Source: DASQDN01 sp035630195 (lineage in GTDB: Bacteria; Acidobacteriota; Terriglobia; Bryobacterales; Bryobacteraceae). Taken from it: a stretch of DNA of 12,579 nucleotides. Location: NCBI GenBank assembly GCA_035630195.1, contig DASQLD010000606.1, positions 1-12,579 of the forward strand. Direction: 5' to 3'. Under the pieces are notes generated by a model. That model had not been told where the DNA came from. It ran no database searches and saw nothing but the letters and a program-made list of their open reading frames with translations. Both the position numbers and the translations under genes were made by a program. Every line of letters begins with the position of its first letter. The stretch's first letter is position 1. Shown here piece after piece: positions 6,941-12,579 of this stretch.

Positions 6941-7714
6941 TTGGGACCGATCAGACTAATCGCGACTACACTGCTCGCCGTGGCGGCGCTTACGTGTGAG
7001 GAGCCGAAGGTCTACGAGTCACCGAAGACTAAGCAGGCGCTGAAGATTGACGGCCGCCTCGATGACCCGGCTTGGCGGAGCGCTCCCTGGACAGACTATT
7101 TTGTCGACATCGAAGGAGCGGCGAAACCGGCTCCGCGCTTCCGGACGCGCGTGAAGATGCTTTGGGACGACGAGCATTTCTACATCGCGGCGGAAATGGA
7201 AGAGCCGCATGTGTGGGCCACTTTGACAAAGCATGATTCGGTCATTTTTCATGACAACGATTTTGAGGTGTTCATCGATCCGAATGGCGACACGCTAGAG
7301 TACTACGAATTCGAGATCAATGCGCTGAATACCGGGTGGGACCTGTTTCTCGACAAGCCATACCGTAAGGGCGGGAAAGCTCGGAACGAATGGGAAATAC
7401 CGGGATTGAAAACCGGCGTTCACATCGATGGCACACGCGATGATCCGCGAGACACCGATAAAGGCTGGTCAGTTGAGATTGCGTTCCCATGGAAAGCATT
7501 GGCGGAGTTCGCTCATAAATCCGCGCCGCCACGGGTAGGGGACGAGTGGCGCGTAAACTTCTCGCGTGTCGAGTGGCGTCATGAGATTGTTGACGGCAAG
7601 TATCGTAAAGTTCCGAAGACCAAAGAAGACAACTGGGTGTGGTCGCCGCAGGGAGTGGTGAACATGCACATCCCGGAACATTGGGGACGGGTTCGATTTG
7701 TTGATCGGCAGTAA
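6941..7714 (+). CDS. Secreted CBM9-like (DOMON-type) carbohydrate-binding protein
   Basis: From TTG 6941 the product has 257 residues. It starts with a signal peptide (hydrophobic LIATTLLAVAALT, about 6-18) followed by EEPKVYES. The rest is one CBM9-like domain of the type seen in many Acidobacteria and Bacteroidetes. It includes IDGRLDDPAW near the N terminus, WDDEHFYIAAEMEEPHVW, the HDNDFEVFIDPNGD block, EFEINALNTGWD, and a GWSVEIAFPWKAL block before RVNFSRVEW. It probably binds a sugar or polysaccharide outside the cytoplasm; no catalytic residues are known for such stand-alone domains. Longer in-frame starts exist (GTG 6842, TTG 6911), but they add residues before the signal peptide, and the 6842 form would overlap the amidase. 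A TAGACT lies 7 nt before TTG 6941, fitting a leaderless transcript; AAGGA directly abuts the TTG. It heads a three-gene operon. The start is less certain than the family. Confidence 0.85.
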   Translation: MGPIRLIATTLLAVAALTCEEPKVYESPKTKQALKIDGRLDDPAWRSAPWTDYFVDIEGAAKPAPRFRTRVKMLWDDEHFYIAAEMEEPHVWATLTKHDSVIFHDNDFEVFIDPNGDTLEYYEFEINALNTGWDLFLDKPYRKGGKARNEWEIPGLKTGVHIDGTRDDPRDTDKGWSVEIAFPWKALAEFAHKSAPPRVGDEWRVNFSRVEWRHEIVDGKYRKVPKTKEDNWVWSPQGVVNMHIPEHWGRVRFVDRQ

Positions 7715-7729
7715 GCTAACGTGTTTTAT

Positions 7730-8539
7730 ATGGTGGCGTTCATCTGTTCGACGTGTGGAACGCAGTATCCTCCTTCGAAGCATCCCCCTCAAACCTGCTT
7801 GATTTGTTCTGAGGAACGCCAGTATGTCGGCCTCGGAGGACAGCAGTGGACTTCCCTAGACGATCTACGCCGGGCGTCTCGAAATGTGTTTCACCCTCGT
7901 GAGAAGGGCTTGACAGCGATTGTCACTGAGCCCGCGTTTGCGATCAATCAACGGGCTTTTGTTCTTGAGACACGCGGCGGAAACATACTGTGGGATTGTG
8001 TCTCTCTCCTCGACGATGTAGCGCTGAAGTACGTCCGGGACCGTGGAGGATTGTCCGCGATCGCGATATCGCACCCTCATTACTACACGACGATGGTCGA
8101 GTGGAGCCACGCTTTCGGTAAGGTTCCGGTCTATCTGCATGCTGCGGACCGTGAATGGGTAGTTCGGAATGATGACTGTCTTCACTTCTGGTACGGGGAC
8201 CGGCTACCGCTCCATGATGGGATCAATCTAATTCGTTGTGGCGGCCACTTTGAAGGTAGCTCCGTACTTCATTGGCCTGGAGGGGCTGAAGGCCGGGGTG
8301 TCCTGCTTTCGGGAGACACCATGCAAGTAGTCCCCGATCGCCGGTGGGTGAGCTTCATGTATAGCTATCCGAATCTGATACCGCTGGGAGCCAGGGCAAT
8401 CAAGCGTATACTGGCTGCCGTGAAACCGCTCGATTTCGATCGTGTGTATGGCGCATTTCATCCTATGGATTTGATGGAGGATGGCGCGGCGGCAGTACGT
8501 CGATCGGCAGAGCGTTATCTTCGGGGGATCGCATCATGA
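7730..8539 (+). CDS. MBL-fold protein with N-terminal zinc ribbon
   Basis: From ATG 7730 the product has 269 residues; an in-frame GTG at 7721 is an alternative, and neither has a strong ribosome site. An N-terminal zinc-ribbon-like motif has C6, C9, C23 and C26 (CxxC-x13-CxxC). The metallo-beta-lactamase fold follows: H115 and H117 in SHPHYYTTM, H173 in CGGHFEGSS, D196 in LSGDTMQV and H244 in GAFHPMD. The usual HxHxDH motif reads HPHYYT here, so the Asp and His that normally bind the second metal are missing. The DRRWVSFMYSYPNLIPL block marks a distinct MBL subfamily of unknown substrate. There is no signal peptide, so it is probably cytoplasmic. It lies 15 nt after the CBM9-like gene and overlaps the GlcG-like gene by 4 nt, so the three are co-translated. 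Hydrolase or redox roles are both possible. Confidence 0.85.
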   Translation: MVAFICSTCGTQYPPSKHPPQTCLICSEERQYVGLGGQQWTSLDDLRRASRNVFHPREKGLTAIVTEPAFAINQRAFVLETRGGNILWDCVSLLDDVALKYVRDRGGLSAIAISHPHYYTTMVEWSHAFGKVPVYLHAADREWVVRNDDCLHFWYGDRLPLHDGINLIRCGGHFEGSSVLHWPGGAEGRGVLLSGDTMQVVPDRRWVSFMYSYPNLIPLGARAIKRILAAVKPLDFDRVYGAFHPMDLMEDGAAAVRRSAERYLRGIAS

Positions 8540-8955
8540 AGACCCTACAAACAATTGAATACGCCGAAGCGCAGCGAATCGTGGATGCGATTGCTGCAAA
8601 GTTGGTGGAGCTTAAGAAAGCTGCTGTGATCGCAGTTGCCGATCCGCATGGAGAATTGCTTGCGTTAGGTCGATTGGACGGAGCGCCTCTGCCTTCGATA
8701 CGGATTGCGATCAACAAAGCATGGAGCGCGGCTCGAGAACGCAAGTCCACCAAAGAAATCGGAGAGAAGTCGCGCCATCCTGAGAAGGGATTCGATATCG
8801 CCTATTTTGGTGATCCGCAGTTTGTTGGTTGGGGCGGAGGTATTCCGCTCTGGCGGAACGGCCAAGTGGTTGGAAGCATCGCGGTCAGCGGCCTGTCCTC
8901 AGAGGAGGACATCGAGCTCGCAATGATGGGCGCGGCCTTCGTGGAAGGTAGCTAG
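8536..8955 (+). CDS. GlcG/HbpS family (DUF336) protein
   Basis: The 139-residue protein matches the Haem_degrading (DUF336) domain over its whole length. It starts in a helix containing EYAEAQRIVDAI, then VIAVADPHGELLALGRLDGA, the IAINKAWSAARER helix, a GGGIPLW segment and a closing VVGSIAVSGLSSEEDIELA strand-helix. Members such as HbpS bind haem; GlcG is encoded in the E. coli glycolate locus with no firm role. No signal peptide is present here, so the protein should be cytoplasmic. The ATG overlaps the stop of the MBL gene (ATGA, 8536-8539), and GGGGGA at 8523-8528 serves as the ribosome site. It is the last gene of the CBM9-MBL-GlcG operon. A small-molecule cofactor or ligand-binding role beside the MBL protein is plausible but unproven. 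Confidence 0.9.
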   Translation: MKTLQTIEYAEAQRIVDAIAAKLVELKKAAVIAVADPHGELLALGRLDGAPLPSIRIAINKAWSAARERKSTKEIGEKSRHPEKGFDIAYFGDPQFVGWGGGIPLWRNGQVVGSIAVSGLSSEEDIELAMMGAAFVEGS

Positions 8956-8959
8956 GGCT

Positions 8960-8965
8960 TACAAT
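8960..8965 (+). promoter_or_regulatory. Possible -10 element of the PEP-CTERM gene
   Basis: TACAAT sits 5 nt after the GlcG-like stop and 35 nt before the TTG start at 9001. No good -35 hexamer was found, so readthrough from the upstream operon is equally possible. Confidence 0.25.
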
Positions 8966-8986
8966 AGCATTGCATCATCAACAGGC

Positions 8987-8991
8987 GGAGG
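8987..8991 (+). promoter_or_regulatory. Shine-Dalgarno site deciding a TTG start
   Basis: A perfect GGAGG lies 9 nt before TTG 9001. It makes this TTG the start even though no ATG is near, and the signal peptide that follows agrees. Confidence 0.65.
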
Positions 8992-9000
8992 ACTCTGATC

Positions 9001-9669
9001 TTGCGGACACTTGTACCCTTACTATTCCTGTCGGCATGCTCTTGCATGACCGGCGCTACTCTGTTTTCTGAAGACTTTGAGTCCGACCTGTCCCTATGGA
9101 CCGGATTGGGTGGCGGGTCTCATAACGGCGCGATTGTCGCGGACCCGTTGCGCGCTGGAAATCACGTTCTGACCTTTACGGCCATAGTGATCGGGGGCGA
9201 CATTTTCAACGCGCTTCCATTTTCCTTGCAGGCTGGCCACACGTACAGGCTTGATTTCGAGTATCTCGGCTACGCGCTTCCGAACTCGGTTCCGGGGAAC
9301 TTTGGGGCATTCATTGGCATTACAGAGGATCTTCCGGGCAAGCACCAATGGATTTATGGCACGCGGCCGTTGAATGCTGGTGGGATTGTTACTCCAGACG
9401 CATTGATCGATGATGGCGTCTGGCGTACCTATTCATGGGTATTCCAACCGCCGGTTTTGCCTCAGTTCTTTGGACCCGGCGCGTTTATGCCACATCACTT
9501 AATGCTCGAGGACACATCCTTGTCTGGTGGTGTGCCGGGGGATAGTCTCTTCGATAACATTCGAATCTCTGCCGTTCCCGAGCCTTCGTTTGCGCTTCCG
9601 TTGGCGGCTGCGCTTGTCGTGCTGCTGACTCGCCGCAGAAAGGGTCGGTATTTCAATCTACTTCGGTAG
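9001..9669 (+). CDS. Exported PEP-CTERM sorting domain protein
   Basis: The 222-residue protein starts at TTG with a signal peptide (about 1-19, hydrophobic LVPLLFLSACSCM). A beta-rich body of about 170 residues follows, with FSEDFESDLSLW near its start, a pattern common in carbohydrate-binding-like exported domains. The C terminus has VPEP (192-195), a hydrophobic helix (about 198-210) and an Arg-rich RRRKGR. This is the tripartite PEP-CTERM sorting signal recognised by exosortase and linked to exopolysaccharide export. An S follows VPEP, which is common. The tail after the Arg cluster (YFNLLR) is slightly long. The last three codons and stop overlap the 3' end of the PQQ dehydrogenase on the other strand by 12 bp. 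The exosortase gene is not in the window. The exact role is unknown; surface or matrix attachment is the likely theme. Confidence 0.88.
   Translation: MRTLVPLLFLSACSCMTGATLFSEDFESDLSLWTGLGGGSHNGAIVADPLRAGNHVLTFTAIVIGGDIFNALPFSLQAGHTYRLDFEYLGYALPNSVPGNFGAFIGITEDLPGKHQWIYGTRPLNAGGIVTPDALIDDGVWRTYSWVFQPPVLPQFFGPGAFMPHHLMLEDTSLSGGVPGDSLFDNIRISAVPEPSFALPLAAALVVLLTRRRKGRYFNLLR
9658..9669. other. Convergent stop overlap forming a UUCG hairpin
   Basis: The 12 bp CTACTTCGGTAG contains the stop codon of the PEP-CTERM gene (TAG 9667-9669) and, on the other strand, that of the PQQ dehydrogenase (9658-9660). In the + strand RNA it folds as a 4-bp stem, CUAC/GUAG, closed by a cUUCGg tetraloop, an unusually stable loop. 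No T tract follows, so it is not a standard intrinsic terminator. Confidence 0.45.
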
Positions 9670-11514
9670 CGCGAATGCAACGTAGGCGCCGCGAATTGTT
9701 TCCTGCGTGGATGGCGTGAGGCCCACTTGGGCGGAGGCGCAGAAGACAATGTATTGGCGGCCGCCCAGTTCATAGACGGCCGGCATTCCTTCGAGGGCAG
9801 CATCGAGCTGATGCTCCCATAGGATCTTTCCACTGGCTGCATCGAGAGCCCGCACTTTCTTGTCGCGCGTGCCAGTGAATATCAGACCTCCGGCCGTGAC
9901 GACGGGTCCCACCTTCGGGTAATGGGAGCCCGTGTTCTTGAATCCCTTGGCGGCCAGATGCGGAACTTCGCCGAGTGGAATCTTCCACTGAATGGTTCCC
10001 TTGTTCAAGTCATAGGCGGTCAACGAAGTCCATGGAGGCGCGATGGGCGAAAGGCCGTCGCTTGCGATCATGAAGCCAAACCCGCTGTAATAGCGCTCTC
10101 CTGCCGAGGCGGCGAGCGCTTTGTCGGCCTGCGGATCTTTAGCGAGCTTTAGCATCGCCGGCAGATCTTTCGAGACTACGTAGAGTAAACCGTTGACGGG
10201 GTCGACGGCCGCTCCGCCCCAATTCGCTCCGCCGTTGTTGCCTGGCATTTGCACTGTGTTGCGTTGCCCGGGCGGTGTGAACATGCCTTCGTTACGCGCG
10301 CTCAAGATCTCGTCCCGAAATTTTGCGCGGTCCTCTGGGGATAGAAAGGGACTCAGATCATCGGCGGTGAATTTCTGCCTAGCGAACGGTGGCGGCTTCA
10401 GCGGAAAAGGCTGTGTCTTCCATGTCGTTTCTCCCGGCATGTCCGATGCGGGAACAGGACGCTCCTCGATCGGCCACAGCGGTTTTCCTGTGACGCGGTC
10501 GAACACCCATACGAATCCCTGCTTCGTCGGGAGGGCGACGATGTCAACTGGTTTGCCTTCGTGCTGGACGGTAAGCAACTTCGGAGCAGTGGCTCCGTCG
10601 TAATCCCAGATATCGTGATGAACCATTTGGTAGTGCCAGAGACGCTTACCGGTTCGCGCATCGAGAGCAAGCAAGCAGTCGCTGAAGAGATTTGCGCCGC
10701 TGCGATCGGCTCCATAGAAGTTGTACTTTGCGCTTGCAGTGGGCGCATATACGATGCCGCGATTCTCGTCGACCGACAACTCCGTCCAGACATTTGCGCC
10801 GCCAACACTCTTCCATGCGTCTTTTGGCCAAGTGTCATAGCCGTATTCTCCCGGGCGGGGAACTGTATGGAAGCTCCAGGCAAGTTTCCCGGTGCGAACG
10901 TCGAAGGCTCGTATATCGCCAGGCGCCGAACCGTAGCCTTGATTCGTGGCCGATCCGAGAATCAGAAGATCTTCGAAGACGCGGCCGGGTGTGGTGGATT
11001 GCACCAGGCGAATACTCGCAGGATCACGATCGAGTCCTTCTTTGAGATTGACGCGTCCTTCGACGCCGAAAGAAGAGATGGGTTTACCGGTTCTCGAGTC
11101 GATTGCGCGCAGGAAGTGATTACTCGCGAATAGAAGCCTGCGGTCGGTGCGATCCTTGCTTTCCCAATAATTGATGCCGCGGCTGGTAATTACTTTCGTA
11201 TCGGGATCTGCGGGCAACACCCATACTTCTTTTCCAGACGATGCGTCGAGCGCAATGATGGAATTGTTCTTCCCGAGAACATACAGTAAACCATCGACGA
11301 CGAGCGGGTTGAATGCGTATTTGTTGTTGTCGCCGGTTGGATATGTCCAGGCGACTTGTAACTTCGTTACGTTTGAGCGGTTGATTTGGGAGAGAGCGGA
11401 GTACTGCGCGGAATCGGCCGCGCCGCCATAATCCGACCATGACTTGCGGCTCTGCGCCGGGGCGCTGGTGATCAATAGGAAGGCAGACGTAAGCAAGCAA
11501 GCCGAACGAATCAT
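9658..11514 (-). CDS. Soluble PQQ-dependent dehydrogenase, glucose dehydrogenase-like
   Basis: This 618-residue protein has a signal peptide (about 1-21, ending SAPAQS) and an eight-bladed quinoprotein propeller. The blades show repeated DxxTGKxxW-type motifs, for example GKEVWVLPADPD (95-106), GKLAWSF, GKRLWHYQ, GKPLWPI and GKILWEHQ. The VHHDIWDYD block (298-306) corresponds to the catalytic Asp region of E. coli membrane glucose dehydrogenase, VHHDLWDMD. K331 in LPTKQG matches its PQQ-binding Lys. The adjacent Cys-Cys pair of methanol dehydrogenases is absent, as is the N-terminal five-helix membrane domain of E. coli Gcd and any cytochrome c domain. It is therefore probably a periplasmic sugar or alcohol oxidase passing electrons to a separate acceptor; the true substrate is uncertain. 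No PQQ biosynthesis gene is visible. It lies 23 nt downstream of the ECF sigma gene and is likely co-transcribed with it. Start ATG 11512-11514 has only a weak ribosome site. Confidence 0.9.
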   Translation of the reverse strand: MIRSACLLTSAFLLITSAPAQSRKSWSDYGGAADSAQYSALSQINRSNVTKLQVAWTYPTGDNNKYAFNPLVVDGLLYVLGKNNSIIALDASSGKEVWVLPADPDTKVITSRGINYWESKDRTDRRLLFASNHFLRAIDSRTGKPISSFGVEGRVNLKEGLDRDPASIRLVQSTTPGRVFEDLLILGSATNQGYGSAPGDIRAFDVRTGKLAWSFHTVPRPGEYGYDTWPKDAWKSVGGANVWTELSVDENRGIVYAPTASAKYNFYGADRSGANLFSDCLLALDARTGKRLWHYQMVHHDIWDYDGATAPKLLTVQHEGKPVDIVALPTKQGFVWVFDRVTGKPLWPIEERPVPASDMPGETTWKTQPFPLKPPPFARQKFTADDLSPFLSPEDRAKFRDEILSARNEGMFTPPGQRNTVQMPGNNGGANWGGAAVDPVNGLLYVVSKDLPAMLKLAKDPQADKALAASAGERYYSGFGFMIASDGLSPIAPPWTSLTAYDLNKGTIQWKIPLGEVPHLAAKGFKNTGSHYPKVGPVVTAGGLIFTGTRDKKVRALDAASGKILWEHQLDAALEGMPAVYELGGRQYIVFCASAQVGLTPSTQETIRGAYVAFALPK

Positions 11515-11537
11515 CTTTTACATGATGCCAGTACTTT

Positions 11538-12089
11538 CTATTCGGTCAGCTTTCTGCGCAGCCAAGCCTTGGCGAAGCGGAGATCGTGACGGACAGCATG
11601 AACGGAAAGACCGAGAGCTTCTGCCGTTTCTTCTGCAGTCATGCCGCCAAAGTAACGCATCTCCACAAGGCGGGCCATCCCTTCATCTTCTTCGCCGAGA
11701 GCCTGTAGAGCATTATCGAGTTGCATCAAATCCAGCAACTCTTTTCCGTTTTCACCCTCGGTCTCAAACTGGATGTGCTTCTCTCCACCAGCGCGCTTTT
11801 GCGAGGCGCGACTGCGCGCATAATCGACAAGCACTTGCCGCATCACTCGCGATGCGATTGCTAGAAAATGTTCTTCGCCGGTGAAATTGTTTGCTTGTCT
11901 GTCCGTTAACTTCAGGTACGCTTCATGAACCAGCGCAGTAGCTTGGAGTGTGTGATCGGAGCGTTCTCCACGAAGATGGCGGGCGGCAATCCGATGAAGC
12001 TGCTGATACAGGGCCGGCGTGAGTTCGTTTAGCCCGGCCGGGTTCTCCCGGCGGAGTTTTTCAAAGAGCCCGGGAACCGTGGTATTCAC
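11538..12089 (-). CDS. ECF RNA polymerase sigma factor, Sig-70_X6 type
   Basis: This 183-residue protein starts at GTG 12087-12089, with AGGAG on the - strand 12 nt upstream (12102-12106). Region 2 spans about 25-100 and includes HTLQATALVHEAYLKL (46-61) and HFLAIASRVMRQVLVDYAR (74-92). Region 4 (about 125-181) includes VEMRYFGGMTAEETAEALGLS and a recognition helix around VHAVRHDLRFAKAWL. This matches the TIGR02999 (Sig-70_X6) group, which is strongly expanded in Solibacter and Rhodopirellula. It directs RNA polymerase to a small set of promoters. No anti-sigma gene is adjacent: downstream is the PQQ dehydrogenase and, divergently, a carboxypeptidase-regulatory-like protein. These two are the best candidate targets, but that is inference. 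An ATG at 12091-12093 is out of frame. Confidence 0.93.
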   Translation of the reverse strand: MNTTVPGLFEKLRRENPAGLNELTPALYQQLHRIAARHLRGERSDHTLQATALVHEAYLKLTDRQANNFTGEEHFLAIASRVMRQVLVDYARSRASQKRAGGEKHIQFETEGENGKELLDLMQLDNALQALGEEDEGMARLVEMRYFGGMTAEETAEALGLSVHAVRHDLRFAKAWLRRKLTE

Positions 12090-12149
12090 TCATCCAGATT
12101 ACTCCTTTTTGAAAGGGGTATTTTTCCGCTGCGCCCGATTTTGCGATCT

Positions 12150-12155
12150 AATAAT
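12150..12155 (+). promoter_or_regulatory. Candidate -10 element giving a leaderless transcript
   Basis: AATAAT (five of six matches to TATAAT) ends 7 nt before ATG 12163, and no purine-rich ribosome site lies between. The spacing fits transcription starting at the ATG. The 73-nt divergent gap (12090-12162) must also hold the promoter of the sigma gene; I could not assign that one. Confidence 0.35.
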
Positions 12156-12162
12156 TGGCTGT

Positions 12163-12579
12163 ATGTGGTGTTACTTTCTCTGGTTTTTGATTGCATTACC
12201 GATGGCTTTCAGCCAGCAAGCTCAGGCGCCCGCGGAAAAGAAACCCGCCGCTCTGGCGGGACGGATTGTCAACTCGAAAACGAGCGAGCCGGTTCGGAGG
12301 GTGAATGTGACACTTCGACCCATGGGACCGCCCGGCATGGCGGGATCAATGTCTTTTGGCCCGATGGCTCCCGCAGCTCCTTACGCGGCCACTACGGACG
12401 CCGAGGGGAAGTTTCGCATTGAGGGTGTTGAGCCTGGCATGTACCGGATGATGGCCGAAAAGCAGGGTTTCGTCCGTAAGGAATATGGGGCGCGAAAGAA
12501 CTCCATGATGGGCTCGACCATCACTGTCACTTCAGGGCAGGAATTGAAAGAACTCAATATCGATCTGATTCCGCAAGCC
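12163..12579 (+). CDS. Exported carboxypeptidase-regulatory-like domain protein, N-terminal part
   Basis: The frame opens at ATG 12163 and has no stop to the window end, giving 139 visible residues; the 3' end is outside. A signal peptide (about 1-18, MWCYFLWFLIALPMAFS) is followed by a carboxypeptidase-regulatory-like (CarboxypepD_reg, Ig-like) domain. The domain shows LAGRIVNSKTSEPVRRVNVTLR (31-52), a Met/Pro/Gly-rich insert (about 53-72), TTDAEGKFRIEGVEPGMY (77-94) and AEKQGFVRKEYGAR (98-111). Exported proteins of this plan are very numerous in Solibacter-type Acidobacteria. The domain is not a peptidase by itself; it is a beta-sandwich often found at the N terminus of TonB-dependent transporters or larger surface proteins, so the missing C-terminal part will decide the function. 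It is divergent from the ECF sigma gene with a 73-nt gap and may be its target. Confidence 0.85.
   Translation, partial: MWCYFLWFLIALPMAFSQQAQAPAEKKPAALAGRIVNSKTSEPVRRVNVTLRPMGPPGMAGSMSFGPMAPAAPYAATTDAEGKFRIEGVEPGMYRMMAEKQGFVRKEYGARKNSMMGSTITVTSGQELKELNIDLIPQA

Noticed and set aside
9926..11133. Several + strand open frames inside the PQQ dehydrogenase
   Set aside because: They are antisense shadows with no recognisable domains; the - strand frame has continuous propeller motifs.
12141..12422. 93-residue open frame on the + strand starting before ATG 12163
   Set aside because: It lies in a different frame from the CarboxypepD_reg protein, has Arg/Ser/Gly-rich shadow composition and resembles nothing; the frame from 12163 has a signal peptide and domain matches.
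1..12579. Search for CRISPR repeats, tRNA genes, transposase genes or insertion-sequence ends
   Set aside because: No regularly spaced repeats, cloverleaf-like sequences or transposase motifs were seen; the only large repeat is the pair of kinase genes.

Overview
The window looks like chromosomal DNA from an Acidobacteriota bacterium, most likely of the Solibacter/Bryobacter kind. This rests on gene content, not on a marker gene: a DUF1501 protein, an ECF sigma factor of the Sig-70_X6 type, a PEP-CTERM exported protein, a soluble PQQ glucose-dehydrogenase-like enzyme, a CBM9-like secreted protein and a secreted protein with a carboxypeptidase-regulatory-like domain occur together. Coding density is very high, no gene-free stretch exceeds about 100 bases, and no rRNA, tRNA, CRISPR or mobile element was seen.

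Region 1 (1-5789, + strand) is a signalling block. It begins with the C-terminal part of a DUF1501 protein, followed after 4 nt by a membrane histidine kinase (HK1) and an overlapping NarL/FixJ response regulator. A small exported helical protein follows behind its own candidate promoter. A second histidine kinase (HK2) comes next. It is a close paralogue of HK1, about three quarters identical by eye, but has no response regulator after it. HK2 has Glu in place of the Gln of the DxxxQ phosphatase motif that HK1 keeps. The set therefore resembles two diverged inputs feeding one regulator, possibly with the small exported protein as a target or accessory.

Region 2 (5793-8955) holds an amidase-signature enzyme on the - strand. 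Divergent from it is a compact + strand operon: a secreted CBM9-like protein, a metallo-beta-lactamase-fold protein with an N-terminal zinc ribbon, and a GlcG/HbpS-like protein. The short space between the divergent genes appears to hold overlapping promoters, and both genes may be read as leaderless transcripts with TTG starts.

Region 3 (9001-12579) has a PEP-CTERM protein converging on, and overlapping by 12 bp, a periplasmic PQQ-dependent dehydrogenase. The dehydrogenase lies 23 nt downstream of an ECF sigma factor gene on the - strand. Divergent from the sigma gene is a secreted carboxypeptidase-regulatory-like protein that runs off the window end.

The most unusual features are the paralogous kinase pair with an altered phosphatase motif around one response regulator and a small exported protein, and the MBL-fold protein that lacks the second-metal residues of its HxHxDH motif. 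No wholly new system can be claimed from the sequence alone.
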